A DNA stretch of 8,807 nucleotides from Spyradocola merdavium. GTDB taxonomy: Bacteria > Bacillota > Clostridia > Christensenellales > UBA1750. The DNA lies in assembly GCA_018711265.1 (NCBI GenBank), contig DVIM01000090.1, forward strand, positions 1-8,807, given 5' to 3'. A program made the translations under genes and the position numbers. Under the pieces are notes generated by a model that was not told the DNA's origin, searched no databases, and saw only the letters and a program-made list of their open reading frames with translations. How positions within the stretch are numbered: the stretch's first letter is position 1; every line of letters begins with the position of its first letter. This document shows positions 1 through 6,246 of this stretch, one piece after another.

Positions 1-735
1 TACGACTACCAGAACGTCGCGCATCCCTTCACCGGCATCCACGTCACCCGCAAGGGTCTAGACATCCTGGAGGAGCGCGTGCGCCTGATCCGCGACAAGA
101 TCGGCTACGACGTGCCGCTGGCGACCGACCACTACGGCCACATCGGCCTGGAGGACTGCATCGCCATCGCCCAGCGCCTGGACGGCTACGGCCTGGCCTG
201 GCTGGAGGACATGGTCCCCTGGCAGTACACGGAGATGTACAAGCGCCTGTCCATGAGCTGCAAGACGCCCATCGCTACCGGCGAAGACTGCTACCTGCTC
301 GACGACTTCCAGCCGCTGCTGGACGCGCGCGCGGTCGGCGTCATCCATCCGGACATCCTCTCCTCCGGCGGCATCCTGGAGACGAAGAAGATCGGCGACT
401 ACGCGCAGAAGAAGGGCGTCGCCATGGCCATGCACATGGCCGAGACCCCCGTGGCCTGCATGGCCTGCGTGCAGACGGCCGCGGCGACGGAGAACTTCCT
501 CGCCCTGGAGTTCCACAGCCAGGACATCGTGGACAAGTGGTCGCAGCTGGTCACGGGCCTGCCCATGCCGCTGATCGACAAGGGCTACATCGACGTGCCC
601 TACAAGCCGGGCCTGGGCTTCGACGGGCTGAACGAGGACCTCATCCGCGAGATGAACCCCGCGCACCCCAAGGACATCTGGGTCTCCACCGACGAGTGGA
701 ACGACTGGGATTCCCACGACCGCCTCTGGTCCTAA
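1..735 (+). CDS. Mandelate racemase / muconate lactonizing enzyme family protein (enolase superfamily), C-terminal part
   Basis: The gene enters from the left edge in frame 1 and stops at TAA 733-735, with a second in-frame TAA at 739; 244 residues are visible. The C-terminal barrel of the enolase superfamily is clear. Counting within the fragment, the likely metal ligands are D43 (ATDHYGH), E69 (LEDMVPW) and E95 (ATGED), followed by the Asp-His dyad D118 (HPDILSSGG) and H145 (AMHMAE). The intervals 26, 26, 23 and 27 equal those of mandelate racemase D195/E221/E247/D270/H297, so this belongs to the MR subgroup. E170 may be the electrophilic Glu. Such enzymes abstract a proton alpha to a carboxylate, and most bacterial members are sugar-acid dehydratases or racemases. 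By comparison with the racemase about 150 N-terminal residues, including the capping domain, lie outside the window. The substrate cannot be assigned: the histidine two residues after the first ligand that marks galactonate-type dehydratases is Tyr here. It is convergent with the next gene and ends at a shared terminator. Confidence 0.9.
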   Translation, partial: YDYQNVAHPFTGIHVTRKGLDILEERVRLIRDKIGYDVPLATDHYGHIGLEDCIAIAQRLDGYGLAWLEDMVPWQYTEMYKRLSMSCKTPIATGEDCYLLDDFQPLLDARAVGVIHPDILSSGGILETKKIGDYAQKKGVAMAMHMAETPVACMACVQTAAATENFLALEFHSQDIVDKWSQLVTGLPMPLIDKGYIDVPYKPGLGFDGLNEDLIREMNPAHPKDIWVSTDEWNDWDSHDRLWS

Positions 736-738
736 ACC

Positions 739-787
739 TAACCGCAAAAAAAAGCGCCCCTTCCGGGGGGCGCTTTTTTTGCGGTTA
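739..787. terminator. Bidirectional intrinsic terminator between convergent genes
   Basis: An almost perfect inverted repeat: left arm TAACCGC, A8, GCGCCCC; loop around TTCC; right arm GGGGCGC, T7, GCGGTTA. A GC-rich stem flanked by an A-run on one side and a T-run on the other gives a rho-independent terminator in either direction. It serves the enolase-superfamily gene (+) and the cytidylate-kinase-like gene (-). The minus gene's TAA stop (785-787) lies in the outer right arm. Confidence 0.92.
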
Positions 788-1390
788 GTCCTGCATGGCG
801 CGCAGGAGGACTTTTGCGCAGGCCGCAACGCCCAGCCTGCCCGTGTCCAGGCAGAGGTGGTAGCCGGCCTTGTCCTCCCACTTGAGGCTGTAGTTGGCGT
901 TGTAGAAGTTGGCGCGCCGACGATCGAAGTAGCGAAGGACCGTGGGCGCCTCGTTCTCGTCGTGGCCGTACTCGTCCACGGCGCGGCGGATGCGGGCCTC
1001 CTCGTCCGCGTAGAGGAAGGCGCGCAGCACGTCTGTGCGGTCGCGCAGGATGCAGCCGGCGCTGCGGCCGATCAGCACGCAGGGGCCCTCGTCCGCAAGC
1101 TCGCGGATGACCTCGGCCTCGGCGAGCAGGAGCGCGCCCTCGGGCGGGAGCGCGGCCCGCTCCCCGCGCGACAGGCGCGCATAGGCCGCCTGCAGGGAGG
1201 AGATCAGGCCGGTATTCGCCGTCTCCTCCAGGCGTTCGAGGTGCTCGGGCGTCTGGCCGCTGCGCTCGGCCGCGTACTCCAGGATTTCCCGGTTGAAGCA
1301 GGGCACGCCCAGGGCGTCGGCGACCGCCTTTCCCACGGCGCGGCCGCCGCTGGCATACTGTCTTTCCAGGGTCAGGATTCGGTACGGCAT
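785..1390 (-). CDS. Cytidylate-kinase-like family protein
   Basis: A 201-residue P-loop-type nucleotide-kinase relative. The N-terminus (RILTLERQYASGGRAVGKAVADALGVPCFNREI, residues 4-36) has the pattern of the cytidylate-kinase-like family (Pfam Cytidylate_kin2): a beta strand, then R-Q-Y-x-S-G-G-R and a helix. Residues 104-115 (CVLIGRSAGCIL) form the second core strand and turn, and residues 154-163 (YFDRRRANFY) are an Arg-rich lid-like stretch. Members differ from true CMP kinase (Cmk) in lacking the canonical GxxGxGK loop, and their substrate is generally unknown. I chose the ATG at 1390 rather than the in-frame ATG at 1417 because GGGAGGTGG lies just upstream of it and homologues begin a few residues before the ITISRQ-like strand. 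It is the last gene of the minus-strand run, 40 bp after the deacetylase stop, and its TAA lies inside the terminator. A phosphotransferase role is likely; CMP specificity is not shown. Confidence 0.85.
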   Translation of the reverse strand: MPYRILTLERQYASGGRAVGKAVADALGVPCFNREILEYAAERSGQTPEHLERLEETANTGLISSLQAAYARLSRGERAALPPEGALLLAEAEVIRELADEGPCVLIGRSAGCILRDRTDVLRAFLYADEEARIRRAVDEYGHDENEAPTVLRYFDRRRANFYNANYSLKWEDKAGYHLCLDTGRLGVAACAKVLLRAMQD

Positions 1391-1394
1391 CTCT

Positions 1395-1403
1395 CCACCT
1401 CCC
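1395..1403 (-). promoter_or_regulatory. Ribosome binding site that fixes the start of the cytidylate-kinase-like gene
   Basis: On the minus strand GGGAGGTGG lies 4 bases before the ATG at 1390, with its AGG core about 7 bases away. It would fall inside the coding region if the upstream ATG at 1417 were used. That upstream ATG has no purine-rich site before it. Confidence 0.75.
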
Positions 1404-1430
1404 ACAGTTGTCTGCATGTTTTTCGAAGCG

Positions 1431-2141
1431 TCAGGGTTGGATCAGGTGGTTTTGCAGCATCCAGGTCACGATTTCGCCGTTTGTGGCGTACCAGACGTCG
1501 TCGCGGCGGCCGACCCTGGCGCAGAAGTCCTCCATGCGCGCCCAGGAGCGGTCCACGTCGAACTCATAGCTGTGGCCCCAGACGTAGAAGAGGCGCAGGT
1601 CCTCGCCCGGGGCGAGGAAGGCGTCCGCAAGGTCCATCAGCCGCTCGTCGTTGTGGTGGCAGGTGGCGTCCCAGGCGCGGGGGTCGGCCGGCAGGCGGAA
1701 GCCGCCCGTGGTCTGGACCCGGCGGCCGTAGAGCAGGCCCGCGTCGCGCACGGCCATCAGAATCCGCGCGTCGCAGTCGCCGAAGGGATAGGCCATGCCC
1801 AGGACCGGCCGGCCGAACTGCCGCTCCAGCGCGAGCTTGTCCTCGCGGATCTCCTGGGCGAGCGCCTCGTCCGAGAGCTTGTAGAGGCTGGGGTGCGTGC
1901 GGGTATGCGCGGCGACCTCGTGCCCCGCGTAGAGCGCGGGCAGGACCGCCGGGTCCATGCGCCGCACGAGCACATCCTGGTTCTGCCAGGTGTTTTCCCG
2001 GGACTGGATGCCGGAATTGAGGTTGAAGGTGCCCTTCAGGCCGTAGAGGTTGAAGAGCGTGACCAGGCGCATGTCCTGGCTGACGCCGTCGTCGTAGGAG
2101 AAGGTCAGCGCGCGCGTCTTGCCGCCGGGGAACTTAAGCAT
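1431..2141 (-). CDS. Polysaccharide deacetylase (NodB/CE4-like) family protein, no signal peptide
   Basis: A 236-residue single-domain protein with the CE4 motifs in order: motif 1 as LTFSYDDG (residues 12-19, D17 and D18), motif 2 as HTRTH (H79 and H83, the metal-binding His pair), motif 3 as YPFGD (118-122), and a late FYVWGHSYEFD (185-195) containing H190. Family members remove N- or O-acetyl groups from glycans using a divalent metal. There is no signal peptide or membrane segment, so it is predicted to act in the cytosol, unlike classical peptidoglycan or chitin deacetylases. The GHSYEFD ending is typical of a clostridial subgroup of unproven substrate. The ATG at 2141 has AAAGGAGG nine bases upstream and overlaps the end of the ADP-ribosylglycohydrolase-like gene by 8 bp, so the two are probably translationally coupled. 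The small-sugar or glycoside substrate is inferred from context only. Confidence 0.87.
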   Translation of the reverse strand: MLKFPGGKTRALTFSYDDGVSQDMRLVTLFNLYGLKGTFNLNSGIQSRENTWQNQDVLVRRMDPAVLPALYAGHEVAAHTRTHPSLYKLSDEALAQEIREDKLALERQFGRPVLGMAYPFGDCDARILMAVRDAGLLYGRRVQTTGGFRLPADPRAWDATCHHNDERLMDLADAFLAPGEDLRLFYVWGHSYEFDVDRSWARMEDFCARVGRRDDVWYATNGEIVTWMLQNHLIQP

Positions 2142-4242
2142 GGGATTCCGCCTCCTTTACGCAGATTGATTCGACGTCGCAGCGGCCGGCGCCGAAGATC
2201 GAGATGCCGACCGAGCCGCGCAGGTAGGGATTCTCCTCGTCCCGGAAGCGCAGGACCTCCCTGCCGTCCACGAGAACGCGGATGTCCCCGTCCGCGTGCT
2301 CCGCCGCGACCGCGTAGGCCCTGCCCAGCTCCCAGGGGAAGTCCGCCTCGGCAAGGACCGCGTAGTCCCGGTGCTTCTTGTACAGGCGGACCTTGCCGCC
2401 CTGGGCCAGGCCCGCGGCGTAGCAGCGCGCCGCGCCCTGGACGCAGAACTCGAGGTTGTGCGCCGGGCCGGAGCGCGGCACGAGCACGGCCTGCGCGCAG
2501 CCGTCGCCAAAGGTCGTGCTGCCGGTGAAGATCTCGGCAAGGGGTGCGCCGCGGCCGGCGAGCCGCCCCTCCTCCAGCGTCCAGGAGCCGCAGTTGAACA
2601 TGCACTGGCTGATCTCCTCGTGCAGGGGGTTCCAGCGCTCGACGCCCTCGCGGGCGAAGTTCACGGCGTAGTCCGCGCCGCCCTCGATGGCGAACTCGTC
2701 CAGGACGAGGTCCACGCCCGTCTCCGCGCCCTCGGCCTCCAGGCCCACGCGGCGGATGCGCGCGTCCGTCCCGGCGGGGATGCGCAGGGTGAGCTCGGTC
2801 CAAACCCCGGGCGCGAGGCAGACGCGCTCGCCGCGCTGGATCTCGCCCGTGCGGTCGTCCTCGAAGAAGAGGCGCGCGCGCAGGGGCCGGGGCGCGCGCA
2901 CGCAGGCGCGCAGGCGCTGGCCCGGGTAGGCCACGGGCGAAAAGCTCGGGTCGTAGCGGCTGTCGTTGAAGTCCGAGGGGTGGTAGTAGGTGAGCAGGAA
3001 GAGGCGCACGGGCGCGCCCGGCTCGGCGGTGGCGGCGAGCAGGCGCAGCGCGCCCCCGCCCGTGCGGCGCGGCTGGGCGGCCTGGAAGATGCGGACCGCG
3101 TCGCCCCCCTCCGCCTCGGCGCGGAAGCTCTGGACGCAGCCGGGCAGGCTGAAGTCGAAGCGCCGCGCGTCGCGGGCGGTCATGCGGCGCAGCTGCGGCG
3201 GGACCTCCTCGCCGTGCAGCGCGTAGCCCAGGGCCGCAAGCTCATACGTCACCTGGCCGAGGTTGGAGATGTTCTGGTCCCCGAGCGCGCAGGAGAAGGC
3301 GAGGAAGTCGCCGATGGGCTCGCGCCACTTCCAGTCGATGCCCTTCAGGCCCACCAGGACCCCGAGGATCGCGCCGACGTTGGCCACGTTGCAGTCCGTG
3401 TCCCAGCCGCACATGTTGCAGATGTTGATCGTGTCCGAGAAGGAGCCGCGGCCGTAGAGCAGGGAGAGCATCATCATGGCGGCGTTGGGCATGATGTGGC
3501 AGTTGCCGGGGTACTTGTCCCGCCAGTAGTTCTTGCGGATGTAGGCCAGGCACGCGCGCCAGTCGTCGGGGTTCTCGTCGAAGAAGCGCCAGATGTCGCG
3601 GACCATGCGCGCGTAGGTGCAGTCCTGCGGGATGACGGCCAGGGCGCGGCGCAGGACCTCGCCGATGTCCTTGGCGTCAAAGGCGGCCGCGACCGCGGCG
3701 GCGATGAACATGCCGCCGTAGACCCCGTTGTCCCCGTGGGTGACGCAGGCCGCGCGCGCGGCGAGGTCCGCGGCGAGCGCCTCCTCGCCGGGGGCGAGCA
3801 TGCCCCAGCCGTCGATGAAGATCTGGCCGCCGATCTGCTCGGCGATGGTCGGGCCGTTGCAGGCGGCGGAGCCGGAATACGGCGGGCGCAGGCCGGCCTT
3901 GAGGTTGTCGTAGGCCGTGCGCTCGGTGGAGACGCCGTAGGGGCCCCACCAGAAGAAGCCGTGGTGGTCCGGCGCGTAGTTGAGGAGCGTATCGGCCACG
4001 TGGTCGGAGAGGGACTCCCGGTCCAAGCCGTAGTCCCGCAGGGCCAGCGGCAGCAGGAACGTGCCGTTCGTGTCGTCGTCGGCGGCGAAATTGCGGAAGG
4101 TGAAGAGGTAGTCCGTGACCTCGCCGAAGGTCTCGCGGATCTTCTCATAGCTCCAGCCCTCGTCGTTGGAGCCGTGGCGCACGCCGATGGTCTTGCCCAG
4201 GACCCCGGCGTAGACGCGCTCGATGTAATCGCTCGGAAGCAT
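2134..4242 (-). CDS. ADP-ribosylglycohydrolase family protein fused to C-terminal beta-sandwich (jelly-roll) domains
   Basis: A 702-residue protein. Residues 1 to about 345 are an all-helical ADP-ribosylglycohydrolase (COG1397-like) domain. Its dinuclear-metal signatures are visible: DDDTNGT (55-61), THGDNGVYGG (168-177) and GWDTDCNVANVGAILG (279-294, with D281, D283 and N285). The family cleaves N-glycosidic bonds, classically Arg-linked ADP-ribose, but many bacterial members are uncharacterised and may act on other glycosides or nucleosides. Residues of about 365-535 are beta-rich, and about 545-698 look like a concanavalin/LamG- or DUF1080-type fold (CVQGAARCYAAGL..., GRAYAVAAEHADGDIRVLVDG, YLRGSVGISIFG), suggesting carbohydrate binding. 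No signal peptide is present. Stand-alone ADP-ribosylglycohydrolases are about 300-370 residues, so the C-terminal half is an addition. The start at 4242 has AAGGAGG upstream and lies 15 bp after the isomerase stop. Family is confident; substrate unknown. Confidence 0.87.
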   Translation of the reverse strand: MLPSDYIERVYAGVLGKTIGVRHGSNDEGWSYEKIRETFGEVTDYLFTFRNFAADDDTNGTFLLPLALRDYGLDRESLSDHVADTLLNYAPDHHGFFWWGPYGVSTERTAYDNLKAGLRPPYSGSAACNGPTIAEQIGGQIFIDGWGMLAPGEEALAADLAARAACVTHGDNGVYGGMFIAAAVAAAFDAKDIGEVLRRALAVIPQDCTYARMVRDIWRFFDENPDDWRACLAYIRKNYWRDKYPGNCHIMPNAAMMMLSLLYGRGSFSDTINICNMCGWDTDCNVANVGAILGVLVGLKGIDWKWREPIGDFLAFSCALGDQNISNLGQVTYELAALGYALHGEEVPPQLRRMTARDARRFDFSLPGCVQSFRAEAEGGDAVRIFQAAQPRRTGGGALRLLAATAEPGAPVRLFLLTYYHPSDFNDSRYDPSFSPVAYPGQRLRACVRAPRPLRARLFFEDDRTGEIQRGERVCLAPGVWTELTLRIPAGTDARIRRVGLEAEGAETGVDLVLDEFAIEGGADYAVNFAREGVERWNPLHEEISQCMFNCGSWTLEEGRLAGRGAPLAEIFTGSTTFGDGCAQAVLVPRSGPAHNLEFCVQGAARCYAAGLAQGGKVRLYKKHRDYAVLAEADFPWELGRAYAVAAEHADGDIRVLVDGREVLRFRDEENPYLRGSVGISIFGAGRCDVESICVKEAESHA

Positions 4243-4257
4243 GGCTCTCCCTCCTTC

Positions 4258-5364
4258 TCAGGCCTGCATGGGGATCTCGGCGCCCTCGGGGTTGCACAGG
4301 ACCATGCGCAGCTCGCCCCGCACGCCAAAGTTCGGGATGTCATAGGGGAAGAAGAGCTCCATGCCCTGCCGGACCGGCAGGGAGCCGCCCTCCCAGAAGA
4401 GCTCGCCCTGGCCGGAGAGGACCATGGCCACCTGCGGGAAGCCCGTGCGCAGCATCTCGGTCTCGCCCGCGAGATTGAGCTCCGTAAAGGAGAAGAACTT
4501 CGTCTGCGCGGGGCCGATGAGGATCTCCTCGCTCCCCCAGCCGCCCTTGCGCACTGTCACGCGCGGCGCGCGCCAGCGGCGCAGGTTCTCCTCGTAGGAG
4601 CAGCCGTCGTAGACGTAGGCGCCCAGCAGCCGCTCGTCGTAGAGGCCCGCGGGCACGTCCGGGTTCTTCTGCCGCCAGGCGGCGGGCATGGCGCTGTAGG
4701 GGTGCGCGCCGAGGGTGATGTCCGCGGGCTCCTGGACCTCGACGACGAGGCAGCCCTCGCCCAGGGCGTGCGGGCATCCGCCGCCGACAAAGTAGGCCTC
4801 GCCCACCTGGACCTGGATCTTGTGGCAGAGGTTCTCCAGGGCCGCGAGGTCGTCGCGGAAGTAGGCCTCCTCCCACATCTCGCGCGTCACGCCCTCCTTG
4901 AAGCCCAGAAGGATGTAGGCGGGCTCGGCCGTGTCGTCCCGCGTGCCGATGACGTACCAGCTCTCCTCCTTGCCGTAGGGGCTGTTCCACATCTTCTTGG
5001 CCCAGGGGCGGGTGGGGTGGCACTGCAGGCCGTACTGCGCCTGCGCGTCCAAATACTTGATGAGCATGCCCAGGCCCTGGCCGTTTTTGCGCATGTGCGT
5101 CTGACCCAGGATCTCCTGCGGGTTTTCGGCGATGGCCTCAAAGAGGAACTCGCGCCGGCCGTCCGGCAGGACGACCTCGCTGCAGCCGTAGTTCGGCGCC
5201 TCGGGCGGCGGGTTGCCCACGCGCGTCACGGACCCGATCCACGCCTCGGAGCCGGAGTCCGTGTCCAGCGCGGGGGTCACGCCGCGCAGCTTATCGATCT
5301 CGCGCCCGCCCTTGCCGCGGATGTGGTTGGGGACGAGCGTCCAGGGCTGATGGCAGATGTTCAT
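4258..5364 (-). CDS. manA: Type I mannose-6-phosphate isomerase (cupin)
   Basis: A 368-residue zinc cupin of normal length for the class. The metal site can be read directly: Q114 and H116 in LQCHP, E134 in GKEESWY, and H199 in GGCPHALGEGC, followed by VVEVQEPAD. The N-terminal GSEAWIGSV (residues 38-46) also fits. The family interconverts mannose 6-phosphate and fructose 6-phosphate in the cytosol, feeding mannose into glycolysis or supplying mannose-6-P for GDP-mannose. The ATG at 5364 has GGAGG nine bases upstream, preceded by an A-rich leader. It lies 45 bp after the kinase-like gene and 15 bp before the ADP-ribosylglycohydrolase-like gene, so it probably leads a carbohydrate sub-operon. 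Some class I PMI-like proteins in catabolic operons act on other phosphorylated or free sugars, so the exact substrate is inferred from the family. The symbol follows the family name. Confidence 0.85.
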   Translation of the reverse strand: MNICHQPWTLVPNHIRGKGGREIDKLRGVTPALDTDSGSEAWIGSVTRVGNPPPEAPNYGCSEVVLPDGRREFLFEAIAENPQEILGQTHMRKNGQGLGMLIKYLDAQAQYGLQCHPTRPWAKKMWNSPYGKEESWYVIGTRDDTAEPAYILLGFKEGVTREMWEEAYFRDDLAALENLCHKIQVQVGEAYFVGGGCPHALGEGCLVVEVQEPADITLGAHPYSAMPAAWRQKNPDVPAGLYDERLLGAYVYDGCSYEENLRRWRAPRVTVRKGGWGSEEILIGPAQTKFFSFTELNLAGETEMLRTGFPQVAMVLSGQGELFWEGGSLPVRQGMELFFPYDIPNFGVRGELRMVLCNPEGAEIPMQA

Positions 5365-5413
5365 GTTCTGATCCTCCGTGTCTTTTTTGTGTTTTTTTCG
5401 GGGAATGCGTCAA
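5365..5413 (-). promoter_or_regulatory. A-rich leader before the isomerase gene, possible weak internal promoter
   Basis: On the minus strand the gap reads as a run of seven A, CAC, six A, then GACACGGAGG, a striking A-rich patch in GC-rich surroundings. A TTGACG hexamer (5408-5413) overlaps the kinase stop codon and could be a -35 box, but the hexamer 17 bases later is only ACAAAA, a poor -10. It may equally be an unstructured leader that aids ribosome loading. No terminator hairpin is seen, so read-through from the upstream genes is likely. Confidence 0.3.
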
Positions 5414-6246
5414 AAGCCTTCCTCCGCACAGGCGCGGAGCCAGTCCGCGCGCAGGGAGGAAAGCGTGGGATAGCGGGTTTCGCGCTCCGGGGCGGCGGCG
5501 CGCGACGCGACGCGGTAGAGGGCCTCGCCCGCCTGCCAGGTTTCGCGCGTGCGGTCGCGCTCGTCGCCGGCCAGGGCAAAGGCCATGCACCCGGCCAGGT
5601 AGACGTTCGTCCGCTCGTCGATCTGCGCGCCGAGCGCGAACTCCTCCGGCGCCATGAAGCGCGAGGAGCCCCAGAGCCGGCCCATGCGGTTGACAAAGGG
5701 CTTGCGGGCGAACAGGTCCACGTCGCAGAAGAGGGCGTGCCCGGCCGCGCGGTCATAGAGCACGCTGCCGTCGTAGAAGTCCACGGCGACATAGCCCCGC
5801 GCATGGGTGCAGAGCAGGAAGTCGATCAGGTCGTTCTCCACGCGCAGGCGCGCATCGAGCGGCAGGGCAAAAAACGCCGCGCGCTGCTCCGGGTACATGC
5901 GCCCCATGCAGACCGCGTCCGTCCAGGGGAAGACCGCGGCGTAACCGCCGCCGATCTCCCCCGCCCAGAGCAGGGGCAGAAGGCGCGGGTGCGCAAGGTC
6001 CCGCGCCACGCGGGCGGCGGCGCGCAGGTTCTCCACGGCGTCTTCGGGCGAAACGCCCGCCCGCGCCGTCTGCGCGCCGGCGAACTTGAGGAAGAGGCGG
6101 CCCCTCTCCCCCGCAAGGCCGAAGCAGAGGTTTCCGGAGTCCTGGTCGTCCAGGACGCGGAACACGCGGCCGAACCGGGCCAGGAACGAGAAGTCGTGCG
6201 CTTGGGCCATGCGGAAGGAGACACCGTCCACCGTCTGCTGGATCAA
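5410..6246 (-). CDS. Protein-kinase-like protein of the Firmicutes 'DFYDGS' family (atypical Ser/Thr kinase)
   Basis: A 278-residue kinase-fold protein, counting from a TTG start. The putative ATP lysine is K54 (LFLKFAG). The catalytic loop is HARGYVAVDFYDGSVLYD with D156. The DFG position reads DVD (175-177). The activation segment ends WGSSRFMAPEE (192-202), with an intact APE and a following DERTNVYLAG helix F. The HRD His-Arg is lost and the Asn five residues after the catalytic Asp is Ser, but I recall this same pattern across a Firmicutes family annotated as Ser/Thr kinase, so it is probably a family trait and not decay. No transmembrane segment or PASTA repeat is present, so it is cytosolic with an unknown substrate. 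I prefer TTG at 6246: GGGGAGGGAG lies about 6 bases upstream, and TTGA overlaps the synthase stop by 4 bp. The ATG at 6264 (284 residues) would put that ribosome site inside the gene. A small-molecule phosphotransferase is the alternative. Confidence 0.78.
   Translation of the reverse strand: MIQQTVDGVSFRMAQAHDFSFLARFGRVFRVLDDQDSGNLCFGLAGERGRLFLKFAGAQTARAGVSPEDAVENLRAAARVARDLAHPRLLPLLWAGEIGGGYAAVFPWTDAVCMGRMYPEQRAAFFALPLDARLRVENDLIDFLLCTHARGYVAVDFYDGSVLYDRAAGHALFCDVDLFARKPFVNRMGRLWGSSRFMAPEEFALGAQIDERTNVYLAGCMAFALAGDERDRTRETWQAGEALYRVASRAAAPERETRYPTLSSLRADWLRACAEEGF

Noticed and set aside
58..828. Minus-strand open frame opposite the enolase-superfamily gene
   Set aside because: It runs through the terminator and has no domain pattern, whereas the plus frame has all metal ligands at exact family spacing.
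1391..1417. Upstream ATG start for the cytidylate-kinase-like gene
   Set aside because: The ribosome site GGGAGGTGG lies after this ATG and fits the ATG at 1390. The extra residues MQTTVGGGE are the translated ribosome-site region.
2134..2141. Overlap between hydrolase and deacetylase genes considered as a frameshifted fusion
   Set aside because: The deacetylase has its own AAAGGAGG site and a natural N-terminus, and the hydrolase ends in a complete domain, so this is a normal coupling overlap.
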